DNA from: Solirubrobacterales bacterium
GTDB lineage: Bacteria; Actinomycetota; Thermoleophilia; Solirubrobacterales; Solirubrobacteraceae
Length of the DNA: 5,664 nucleotides
Assembly: GCA_025964065.1 (NCBI GenBank)
Contig: JAOPZO010000421.1
Coordinates: 1 to 5,664, forward strand
Direction: 5' to 3'
The notes under the pieces were generated by a model. The model was not told the DNA's origin and made no database searches. It saw only the letters and a program-made list of their open reading frames with translations. The translations under genes and the position numbers were made by a program. The number at the start of each line of letters is the position of its first letter. Position 1 is the first letter of the stretch. Below are positions 1 to 5,538 of the stretch, one piece after another.

Positions 1-74
1 GAGGCGGCCTGTCCGGGGAGCGCGCGGCGGCCGGTGCTGGCCCGCCCGCGACGGTGATCCGGCCGCTTCGTTAG
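1..74 (+). other. Left edge, possible tail of an upstream plus-strand gene
   Basis: No complete gene fits here. Two plus-strand frames enter from the left edge and stop: frame 1 at TGA 55-57 and frame 3 at TAG 72-74. The frame-3 tail would end in ATVIRPLR and the frame-1 tail in LARPRR. Both have mostly G/C third positions, so the sequence cannot decide between them or rule out plain intergenic DNA. No usable start is visible on the minus strand. Confidence 0.25.
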
Positions 75-77
75 GGT
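72..77 (+). promoter_or_regulatory. Leaderless-type -10 element upstream of the membrane protein
   Basis: TAGGGT matches the TANNNT form of the actinobacterial -10 box and ends 8 nt before the ATG at 86. Transcription starting about 7 nt downstream of the box would begin at or next to the start codon, giving an mRNA with essentially no leader. Consistent with this, no Shine-Dalgarno sequence precedes the ATG (the preceding bases are TCCGCCGCA). I see no convincing -35 box at the usual distance. The call rests on spacing and motif only. Confidence 0.45.
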
Positions 78-85
78 CCGCCGCA

Positions 86-535
86 ATGGACGTCTCCAAG
101 TTGCAGAAGGGCGAGTTCATCGCCATCGGCGGTGGGGTCCTGCTGCTCATCGGCCTCCTCCTGAACTGGTACGCCACCAAGGGCCTCGGCGAGATCAACG
201 GCGAGCAGGGCGCGATGACGGGGTGGGAGGTCCACACGATCATCCGCTGGCTGCTGCTGGCCGCGGCCGTCGCGCCGCTCATCCTGGCCTACATCATCCT
301 GCGCGACCACGCCCTGAGCTGGCCGCGCGGCGAGCTGACCGCGGTCATCGCGATCGCCTGCTTCGGCCTGATCTTCTACAACGGCCTCGTGGCCCGGCCG
401 GGCACCTCGAACTCGCTCACCTCGCTCGAGCTGGGCTGGTTCGTCGCGCTGCTGGGCACGATCCTGATGCTCTCCGGTTCGGCCCTGCGCTCCTCGAACG
501 TCGAGCGCAAGCGCAAGCCGCCCGGCACCCTCTAA
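86..535 (+). CDS. Small four-helix membrane protein, function unknown
   Basis: A 149-residue protein with four hydrophobic stretches long enough to span the membrane: about residues 10-30, 50-72, 84-101 and 114-135. It has a short N-terminus and ends in a basic tail (VERKRKPP) that most likely lies in the cytoplasm. The first helix ends in LLLNWY, which resembles the LxxWY-type ending of small membrane proteins I associate with Thermoleophilia; this is memory, not a search. The loop between helices 1 and 2 (about 31-49) is polar and contains GEINGEQGAMTGW. I see no catalytic motif, lipobox or cleavable signal peptide. The start is the ATG 8 nt after a TAGGGT box, which suggests leaderless translation. 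glpX follows after 21 bp on the same strand, so the two are probably co-transcribed, but nothing in the protein explains a link to sugar phosphate metabolism. Coding status is well supported by codon bias and hydropathy; function is not known. Confidence 0.85.
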   Translation: MDVSKLQKGEFIAIGGGVLLLIGLLLNWYATKGLGEINGEQGAMTGWEVHTIIRWLLLAAAVAPLILAYIILRDHALSWPRGELTAVIAIACFGLIFYNGLVARPGTSNSLTSLELGWFVALLGTILMLSGSALRSSNVERKRKPPGTL

Positions 536-556
536 GCCCTCCCCCAAGGAGCCCCC

Positions 557-1552
557 ATGTCCTCGGATCTCGGTCAGCCCGACCGCAACCTGGCGCTCGA
601 GCTCGTGCGCGTCACCGAGGCGGCCGCGCTGGCCGCCGCGACCCTCGTCGGGAAGGGCGACAAGATCGCCGCCGATCAGGCGGCGGTCGACGCGATGCAC
701 ATCGTCCTCAAGACGGTCCGCATGGACGGCGTCGTCGTCATCGGCGAGGGCGAGAAGGACGAGGCGCCCATGCTCCACAACGGGGAGCACATCGGCGACG
801 GCTCGGACCCGAAGGTCGACATCGCCGTCGACCCGCTCGAGGGCACGACGCTCACCGCGAAGGGGATGCCGAGCGCGCTCAGCGTCATCGCGCTCTCCCC
901 GCGCGGCACGATGTTCGACCCGGGCCCGTGCGTGTACATGGAGAAGATGGCGGGGGGCCCGGAGCTCGTCGGCGTCCTCGACCTCGACAAGTCGCTGACG
1001 GAGAACATCGGCCTGGTCGCCGAGGCGAAGCGGAAGAACATCCGCGACGTCGTCGCGATCGTGCTCGACCGCCCGCGCCACCAGGAGGGCATCGAGGAGA
1101 TCCGTGCCGCCGGCGGACGCGTGCGCCTCATCTCCGACGGGGACGTGAGCGCCGCGATGCTCGCGGCCTCCGAGAACGCGCCCGTCGACCTGCTGTGGGG
1201 CGTCGGCGGCACCCCGGAGGGCGTCATCGCCGCGGCCGCGCTCAAGTGCCTCGGCGGCGGCATGATCGCCCGCCTCTGGCCCCGGAACGACGAGGAGCGC
1301 CAGGCCGCGATCGCCGGGGGCTACGACCTCGAGGCCCAGATGACCCAGGACGTCCTCGTCACGGGCGACGACTGCTTCTTCTCCGCCACGGGCGTCACGG
1401 ACGGCGACGTGCTCCAGGGCGTCCGCTACCGCGGCCGCGGCGCGAGCACGGAGTCGCTCGTGACCCGCTCGCGCACGGGCACGATCCGCCGCATCCACGC
1501 CCGCCACAACCGCGACAAGCTCGCGGAGTACACGGGCGAGCGCTACGGCTGA
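557..1552 (+). CDS. glpX: Class II fructose-1,6-bisphosphatase GlpX
   Basis: A cytosolic enzyme of 331 residues, the normal length for the family, hydrolysing fructose 1,6-bisphosphate to fructose 6-phosphate and phosphate in gluconeogenesis. GlpX proteins belong to the metal-dependent, lithium-sensitive phosphatase fold. Visible family motifs are ADQAAVDAM at 39-47 (metal-site Asp40), GEGEKDEAPML at 63-73 (acidic metal ligands), VDPLEGTTLTAKGMPSA at 91-107 (Asp-Pro-x-Glu-Gly-Thr signature with the likely catalytic Thr) and GVGGTPEGV at 215-223 (Glu221 region). The C-terminal part carries TGDDCFFSATGVTDGD at 269-284, also typical of GlpX. The ATG has a clear Shine-Dalgarno AAGGAG at 546-551, 5 nt upstream. 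It follows the small membrane protein by 21 bp. Many actinobacteria rely on GlpX as their main or only FBPase, so this is probably an essential gluconeogenic gene, although the window cannot show whether another exists. A dual role on sedoheptulose bisphosphate, as in cyanobacteria, cannot be excluded. A large palindrome begins 8 nt after the stop. Confidence 0.96.
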   Translation: MSSDLGQPDRNLALELVRVTEAAALAAATLVGKGDKIAADQAAVDAMHIVLKTVRMDGVVVIGEGEKDEAPMLHNGEHIGDGSDPKVDIAVDPLEGTTLTAKGMPSALSVIALSPRGTMFDPGPCVYMEKMAGGPELVGVLDLDKSLTENIGLVAEAKRKNIRDVVAIVLDRPRHQEGIEEIRAAGGRVRLISDGDVSAAMLAASENAPVDLLWGVGGTPEGVIAAAALKCLGGGMIARLWPRNDEERQAAIAGGYDLEAQMTQDVLVTGDDCFFSATGVTDGDVLQGVRYRGRGASTESLVTRSRTGTIRRIHARHNRDKLAEYTGERYG

Positions 1553-1560
1553 GCGCCTGT

Positions 1561-1625
1561 CGCGCGCCGTTGCGTGCGGTCCAACTCGGGCCACGCCCGA
1601 GGACGACCGCACGCGACGCCGCGCG
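1561..1625. terminator. Large bipartite palindrome between convergent genes, probable bidirectional terminator
   Basis: The outer arms 1561-1581 and 1605-1625 are reverse complements at 19 of 21 positions. One exception (C1567/C1619) is a mismatch; the other (T1571/G1615) can form a wobble pair when the plus strand is transcribed. Inside lies a second perfect stem, CTCGGGC (1585-1591) with GCCCGAG (1595-1601), closed by a CAC loop and separated from the outer stem by a 3x3 internal loop. The structure starts 8 nt after the glpX stop and ends 6 nt before the stop of the minus-strand gene. Its symmetry would let it form in both transcripts. There is no U-tract on either side, so if it terminates it is not a classic Rho-independent terminator. 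It could instead protect the 3' ends of the mRNAs or be a dispersed palindromic repeat. Confidence 0.7.
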
Positions 1626-1631
1626 CTCCGG

Positions 1632-2417
1632 CTAGGCGACGGAGCCGGCCTCCGGGCGGGCGCCGAGCGCGCCGGCGTCCTTCTCGCGCGCGGGAACGGG
1701 ATCCGGCGTCTCCTCCGCGGTGAGCGGGCCCGAGAAGTGCTGGACCTTGGAGACGTCGAGGTCGCGCTTGACGAGCTGGCGCAGGAAGAAATGGCAGGCG
1801 ATGACGTGGATGCGCGACTGCGTGTTCACGTAGAGCCAGGTGCCGAGCTTCGAGGCGATCTGGGGGTAGAAGTTCGCCACCTCGATCTCGACGTGGATGC
1901 GGGCCTTGTTCCAGTCGGGGTAGTCGAAGCGGCACACGTCGATCTCCAGGTAGCCGTCGCCGCCGCGCCCGTTCGCCGCGACGAGCAGGCCCTTCTCGAT
2001 GCGCCAGCGGACGATGCCGCGGCCCGAGCTCATCTCGTACTCCGGCTTCTGCATCGTCAGCAGGCGGATCGCGGGGTGGAACGCGTACACCCAGCGCTCC
2101 TCCTCGGAGTAGCCGACGCGGCAGATCCCGAGCGTGAAGCGCGTGAGCGACTTCCAGTACGTGCGGGCCAGGCGCTCGAGGTGCTCCGGGTTCCAGTACC
2201 CCTGCAGCGCCTCCTCGGGGAGGATGATGTCCGCGCCCTGGACGGAGCGCACCGCGCCCGTCTGCGGATCGAGGCCCGTGTCGTCCGTCGGCGTGTGGAG
2301 CACCGCGCCGTTGATCGTCCGGGAGCCCGCGAGGAGCTTGCGGGCGCCCAGGAACAGGGCCAGGAGGACCGCCAGCAGCCCGGCGGGCACCAGCACCGAG
2401 ACCATCCGCGCGCGCAT
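1632..2417 (-). CDS. Membrane-anchored protein of unknown function, coupled to the SDR gene
   Basis: A 261-residue protein with one strong hydrophobic segment at about residues 6-26 followed by GARKLL, which reads as an N-terminal membrane anchor rather than a cleaved signal, since no clear AxA site follows. The rest is soluble: a polar linker (about 32-60), a compact domain at roughly 62-230 with EEALQGYWNPEHLERLARTYW, an alternating strand-rich part (GRGIVRWRIEKGLLVAANG, GDGYLEIDVCRFDYP, ARIHVEIEVANFYPQIAS) and a helix with QSRIHVIACHFFLRQL at 200-215. The tail after 230 is rich in Pro, Ala and Glu and probably disordered. I do not recognise a named domain. I chose the ATG at 2417 because it forms TGATG with the stop of the upstream SDR gene and has GGGAAGG 7 nt before it; the frame stays open further upstream, but that stretch is the SDR gene read in another frame. 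The overlap implies translational coupling and a joint role with the SDR. It ends with TAG, 6 nt from the convergent palindrome. Confidence 0.82.
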   Translation of the reverse strand: MRARMVSVLVPAGLLAVLLALFLGARKLLAGSRTINGAVLHTPTDDTGLDPQTGAVRSVQGADIILPEEALQGYWNPEHLERLARTYWKSLTRFTLGICRVGYSEEERWVYAFHPAIRLLTMQKPEYEMSSGRGIVRWRIEKGLLVAANGRGGDGYLEIDVCRFDYPDWNKARIHVEIEVANFYPQIASKLGTWLYVNTQSRIHVIACHFFLRQLVKRDLDVSKVQHFSGPLTAEETPDPVPAREKDAGALGARPEAGSVA

Positions 2418-3334
2418 CAGGCGGCCTTCCCGTCCAGCGCCTCGCGGACGGCCTCCTCGAAGCCGAGCGGGTGCGGGTTGATCCCGGGCGGGGGCGGGGT
2501 GCGCACGACGGTCTCCGCGCTCATGCCGTCCACGAGCGGGCGGACGAGGCCTGCCTCGACGGGCGTGAACAGGCTGACCCAGTAGGAGGAGAGGCGGGGG
2601 GAGAGCACCGGGACCTTCACGATCGTCGGCGCCCGCTTGCCCGCCACGACGGCGAAGCGCTGCATCATCTCCCGGTACGTCAGCACATCCGCGCCGCCGA
2701 GCTCCACCTCGGCGGGCACGTCGGGGAGGTCGGCGAGCGCGTGCAGGGTGCTCACGACGTCCCGGATCGCCACGGGCTGCGAGCGGGTGTCGACCCACTT
2801 CGGCGTGAGCATCGCCGGCAGGCGGCGCACGAGGTGCGAGAGCATCTCGAAGGAGGCGGAGCCCTGCCCGAGGATCATCGCCGCGCGCACGTAGACCAGC
2901 TCGTCGACGTGCTCGCGCAGGACCTCGGCGGTCTCGTGACGGGACTGGAGGTGCTCGGAGGCGTGGTCCTCGCCGGCGTCGAGGCCGCCGAGGTAGATGA
3001 CGCGGCGCACGCCCGCGGCCTTCGCTGCCCGGCCGAAGTTCGCGGCGCCCTTGCGGTCGTTGGCGGCGAACTCGGCGGTGCTGCCCGAGCCGCGGCCCAT
3101 GGAGTGCACGAGGTAGTAGGCGACGTCGACGCCGTCGAGGGCCCTCTCGAGCCCCCGGCCCTTGATGACGTCGCCCGCGACGACCTCGACCTCCCCCGGG
3201 AGCTCGGCGCGCTCCGGGCGGCGGGCCAGGGCGCGCACCCGGTGGCCGTGCTCGAGCAGCGCGGGCAGCAGCCGGCCGCCGACGTAGCCGGTGGCCCCGG
3301 TGAGGAGGATGGTCTTGGGCTGCTGGGTGTCCAC
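2417..3334 (-). CDS. NAD(P)-binding atypical SDR, YbjT/NmrA type
   Basis: A 305-residue cytosolic Rossmann-fold protein. KTILLTGATGYVGGRLLP at 7-24 holds the glycine-rich nucleotide-binding turn (TGATGYVG, 12-19). R36 and R39-R40 after the second strand favour NADP(H). GDV at 54-56 and YYLVHSMG at 73-80 follow in the expected order, and YLGGL at 114-118 ends strand 5. The usual SDR YxxxK pair is missing: the corresponding stretch is SEHLQSRHETAEVLR (126-140), as in YbjT-like and NmrA-like atypical SDRs. The C-terminal part (LGGADVLTYREMMQRFA at 212-228, VPVLSPRLSSYWVSLFTPVEAGLVRPLVDG at 241-270) also matches that group, which often carries a DUF2867 domain after this point; here the protein stops at residue 305. 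I chose GTG 3334 because it lies just before the first strand; an ATG at 3445 would add 37 residues of unlikely sequence reading through the regulatory dyads. A weak GAAGG sits 13 nt upstream. The substrate is unknown; dehydrogenase, reductase or nucleotide-sensing roles are all possible. Confidence 0.88.
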   Translation of the reverse strand: MDTQQPKTILLTGATGYVGGRLLPALLEHGHRVRALARRPERAELPGEVEVVAGDVIKGRGLERALDGVDVAYYLVHSMGRGSGSTAEFAANDRKGAANFGRAAKAAGVRRVIYLGGLDAGEDHASEHLQSRHETAEVLREHVDELVYVRAAMILGQGSASFEMLSHLVRRLPAMLTPKWVDTRSQPVAIRDVVSTLHALADLPDVPAEVELGGADVLTYREMMQRFAVVAGKRAPTIVKVPVLSPRLSSYWVSLFTPVEAGLVRPLVDGMSAETVVRTPPPPGINPHPLGFEEAVREALDGKAA

Positions 3335-3382
3335 GTGACAGCTACGGCCTTCGTCGAGCTGCGGGATGACCCCGCAGGCTCC

Positions 3383-3399
3383 GTGGGTCGTAACCCCAC
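3383..3399. promoter_or_regulatory. Imperfect dyad GTGGG-N7-CCCAC in the divergent region
   Basis: GTGGG (3383-3387) and CCCAC (3395-3399) form an inverted repeat around TCGTAAC. It lies about 50-65 bp upstream of the SDR start, and its centre is 34 bp from that of the TTCAAC dyad. G/C-rich five-base arms arise easily by chance in this genome, so it is a weak operator candidate. Confidence 0.3.
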
Positions 3400-3416
3400 C
3401 CGAGCTGGAGGAAACC

Positions 3417-3433
3417 TTCAACGCCGTGTTGAA
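3417..3433. promoter_or_regulatory. Perfect dyad TTCAAC-N5-GTTGAA, candidate operator of the MerR/DICT regulator
   Basis: Six-base perfect arms TTCAAC (3417-3422) and GTTGAA (3428-3433) flank GCCGT. The arms are much richer in A and T than the surrounding DNA, which makes chance less likely. The dyad ends 29 bp before the regulator's GTG and lies 83 bp upstream of the SDR start, so one bound dimer could act on both divergent promoters. MerR-family proteins bind dyads inside or next to promoters and commonly control their own gene and a divergent neighbour. A short direct repeat GTGTT at 3426-3430 and 3435-3439 overlaps its right arm. I could not place convincing -35 and -10 boxes for either gene. 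Confidence 0.45.
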
Positions 3434-3448
3434 TGTGTTCCCCAAGGG

Positions 3449-3453
3449 GGAGG
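3449..3453 (+). promoter_or_regulatory. Ribosome binding site that sets the MerR start
   Basis: GGAGG sits within AAGGGGGAGGAAG and is followed by a 9-nt spacer to GTG 3463. The next in-frame ATG (3472) would be 18 nt away, too far, and the upstream ATG (3433) precedes the site. It therefore supports GTG 3463 as the start. Confidence 0.7.
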
Positions 3454-3462
3454 AAGCGCGAC

Positions 3463-4314
3463 GTGACCGGAATGGGCATCAAGGAGGTGGCGGACAAGAC
3501 CGGCCTGGCGGCCGGCACGATCCGCATGTGGGAGCAGCGCTACGGCTTCCCGGATCCTGCACGCACCGACGCGGGCTACCGCGTCTACGCCGACGAGGAC
3601 GTCGAGGCCCTCCGCCGCGCGATGGCCTACCGGCACCGCGGGCTCTCCGTTCCCGCCGCCATCGAGCGGGCCCGCGAGAACGGCGGGCCGACGGACCACC
3701 CCTCGATCTACGCCGCCGTCGCGGCGGCCGACCACGGCGGGCGCCCGCAGGTCCTGAAGAAGTCGACGCTCGTGGCGATCTCCCGCGCCATCGAGCACGA
3801 GACGCTCGCCCAGGCCGCCGCCCCCATCCTCTTCGGCGCCTTCCAGCACGAGCGCTTCTACCGCGAGGTCGAGCCGCGCTACCGGCGCATCTCGCAGTTC
3901 TCGACGGCCGCGGTCGCCTTCGCCGACTTCAAGGAGCTCCGGCGCCCCGCGGGCGGCCCCATCGAGGTGCCGATCGCCCAGGAGGACAAGCTCGGCAACG
4001 AGTGGGCGGTCATCGTCGACGCGCCGGGCTTCGCCGCCTGCCTGCTCGCCTGGGAGATGCCCGGGGTCACCCAGCCCGGCGACCCGCGGGACATGGACCG
4101 CCGCTTCGAGGCGATCTGGACGCTCGACCCGCGCGCGACGCGCAAGGCCGCGAAGGTCGCCGCCCGGCTCGCGGGCCGCGCCGACCCCGACCTGGGCCGG
4201 GAGCTCGAGGACCTGCTGGCCGACCGGCCGCTCGCCTACGACGAGCCCGCGCCGACGCTCACCGCGCTCACGAACCGCATGATCGGCTACATGGAGGCCG
4301 CCTCCTCGAAGTAG
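3463..4314 (+). CDS. MerR-family transcriptional regulator with DICT sensory domain
   Basis: A 283-residue one-component regulator. Residues 4-73 form a MerR winged helix-turn-helix: IKEVADKTGLAAGTIRMWEQ, then RYGFPDPARTDAGYRVYADEDVEAL with the typical RYG...GYRxY wing. Residues about 97-225 match the DICT sensory domain as I remember it: LKKSTLVAISRAIEHETLAQAAAPILFGAFQHERFYREVEPRYRRI, then AVAFADFKE, GPIEVPIAQEDKLGNEWAVIVDAPGFAACLLAWEMPG and RRFEAIWTLDP. The end (about 240-283) is a helical tail. The domain occurs with MerR heads, GGDEF and two-component proteins and is proposed to sense a signal, possibly linked to light or redox response; its ligand is not established. No cysteine pattern for metal binding is present, so this is not a metal-responsive MerR. 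GTG 3463 is chosen from the strong GGAGG. The gene is divergent from the SDR pair with a dyad between, suggesting it controls that pair and itself. Its stop lies 3 bp from that of the convergent moeA. Confidence 0.9.
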   Translation: MTGMGIKEVADKTGLAAGTIRMWEQRYGFPDPARTDAGYRVYADEDVEALRRAMAYRHRGLSVPAAIERARENGGPTDHPSIYAAVAAADHGGRPQVLKKSTLVAISRAIEHETLAQAAAPILFGAFQHERFYREVEPRYRRISQFSTAAVAFADFKELRRPAGGPIEVPIAQEDKLGNEWAVIVDAPGFAACLLAWEMPGVTQPGDPRDMDRRFEAIWTLDPRATRKAAKVAARLAGRADPDLGRELEDLLADRPLAYDEPAPTLTALTNRMIGYMEAASSK

Positions 4315-4317
4315 GGC

Positions 4318-5493
4318 TCAGGCCGGGAGCCGCTCGACCTCGACGGTGCTGCCCACGGCGAGCTCGCCCGTCCCGCGGGGGATGATCGCGAGCGCGTCGG
4401 CCCCGAGCATGCTCGTCAGGACGTGGCTCGCCTGGGGGCCCGTGGGCGTCGCCTCGTCGCCGTCGAGCCGCACCCGGACGCACTCGTCGCGCGCCTCGTG
4501 CCGCGGGACCGCAACCGTCAGGCGCCTGCGCTCGCGCGGGGTGCCGGGGTCCGCGCCCTGGAGCGCCAGGAGCGCGGGGCGCGCGAAGAGCAGGAAGGTG
4601 ACCATCGCGCTGACGGGGTTGCCCGGCAGGCCGAACGCGAGCTGCGGGCCGCGGGTGCCGAACCAGGTCGGCTTGCCCGGCCGGAGCGCGACGCGCCAGA
4701 AGCGCTCCTCGACGCCGGCGCGCAGGTAGGCGGGCTTCACGTGGTCGTGCTCGCCGACGGACACACCGCCCGAGCAGAGCACGACGTCGGCCATCGTGAA
4801 CGCGGCGCGGACGGCGGCCTCCGTGGACTGCGGGGTGTCGGGGACCTCGCCCGCGTGGGCGACCTCGGCGCCGGCGCGGCGCGCGAGCGCGGAGAGGGTG
4901 AGCGCGTTCGAGTCGTGGATCTGGCCCGGGCCGAGGACGCCGCCGGGGACGACCAGCTCGTCCCCCGTGGCGAGGACCACGACCCGCGGGCGGCGGACGC
5001 AGCGGAGGGTCGCGACCCCGGCGTTCGCGGCGACGCCGAGCTCGGCGGGGCCCACGCGGAGACCCGCCTGCAGGACGGTGGTCCCGGCGCGCATGTCCTC
5101 GCCGGCGTGGCGGAGGTTCTGGTCCGGGGTCGTTCCGGCCTCGACGCGGACCGTGCCCTCGCGCTCCGTGGTGCGCTCGACCATGACGACGGCGTCCGCG
5201 CCCCGCGGGACCTGCGCGCCCGTGGAGATGCGGATGGCCTCGCCCGGCCCGAGCGCGACCGTGGCGGGGTGGCCGGCGCGGGACTCGCCGACGATGCGGA
5301 GCGTGCGGTCCGCGGGGCCCGCCTGCAGCGCGAAGCCGTCCATCGCGCTGTTGACGAAGCGCGGCACGTCGTGGGCCGCGACGACGGGCGCGGCGAGGAC
5401 GCGGTCCAGCGCCTGGGCGAGCGGGACGGACTCGGCGGGCAGCGGGCGGACGGCCGCGAGGACGATGTCGCGGGCCTCGTCGATGGAGAGCAC
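4318..5493 (-). CDS. moeA: Molybdopterin molybdotransferase MoeA
   Basis: A 391-residue cytosolic enzyme of the usual length that inserts molybdate into adenylylated molybdopterin, the last common step of molybdenum cofactor synthesis. The N-terminal MoeA region (about 1-165) contains RFVNSAMDGFAL (45-56, Asp52), RISTGAQVPRGADAVVMVE (88-106) and HAGEDMRAG (129-137, Asp133). The molybdopterin-binding domain (about 168-305) shows VVVLATGDEL (171-180, Glu179), GQIHDSNALTL, VPDTP (Asp219), LCSGGVSVGEHD (239-250, Asp250), RPGKPTWFGT (271-280) and FGLPGNPVSAMVTF (287-300). The C-terminal MoeA domain spans about 318-389. From memory of E. coli MoeA, its active-site Lys275 and Lys279 correspond here to Arg267 and Arg271, a conservative change. 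The start is GTG 5493: ATGs at 5504 and 5501 are out of frame, and no good Shine-Dalgarno is visible. No other cofactor gene is in the window; the gene implies that the organism makes molybdoenzymes. It converges on the MerR gene with 3 bp between stops. Confidence 0.96.
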   Translation of the reverse strand: MLSIDEARDIVLAAVRPLPAESVPLAQALDRVLAAPVVAAHDVPRFVNSAMDGFALQAGPADRTLRIVGESRAGHPATVALGPGEAIRISTGAQVPRGADAVVMVERTTEREGTVRVEAGTTPDQNLRHAGEDMRAGTTVLQAGLRVGPAELGVAANAGVATLRCVRRPRVVVLATGDELVVPGGVLGPGQIHDSNALTLSALARRAGAEVAHAGEVPDTPQSTEAAVRAAFTMADVVLCSGGVSVGEHDHVKPAYLRAGVEERFWRVALRPGKPTWFGTRGPQLAFGLPGNPVSAMVTFLLFARPALLALQGADPGTPRERRRLTVAVPRHEARDECVRVRLDGDEATPTGPQASHVLTSMLGADALAIIPRGTGELAVGSTVEVERLPA

Positions 5494-5538
5494 GGGCGCA
5501 TCATCGCGGAGCGTCCAAGGGGGTGGTCCGGGTCTCGC

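Noticed and set aside
71..1612. A 513-codon open frame on the minus strand opposite the membrane protein and glpX
   Set aside because: It is antisense to two well-supported genes and its product is low-complexity Arg/Ala/Asp/Glu sequence. High third-position GC leaves such shadow frames open by chance. The same applies to the plus-strand frames 223-1635 and 2471-3466.
1632..2798. A longer, 388-residue version of the anchored protein
   Set aside because: The first 127 residues are the SDR gene read in another frame and are Arg/Gly/Pro/Ala low-complexity sequence. The ATG at 2417 with TGATG overlap and GGGAAGG is far better.
3335..3445. N-terminal extension of the SDR to ATG 3445
   Set aside because: The extra 37 residues precede the normal start of the Rossmann fold, look unlike protein, and would place the TTCAAC dyad and most of the divergent control region inside the gene.
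3433..3462. N-terminal extension of the MerR regulator to ATG 3433
   Set aside because: It would place the strong GGAGG inside the gene and overlap the dyad arm; MerR heads begin only a few residues before IKEVA.
4315..4331. Hairpin GGCTC-N7-GAGCC as a terminator between merR and moeA
   Set aside because: Only 5 bp of stem, no U-tract, and it lies mostly inside the moeA coding end. Such stems are frequent in this composition.
4737..5504. A 255-codon minus-strand frame from ATG 5504 overlapping moeA
   Set aside because: It is moeA read one frame off, giving Ser/Arg/Pro-rich sequence without domain motifs.
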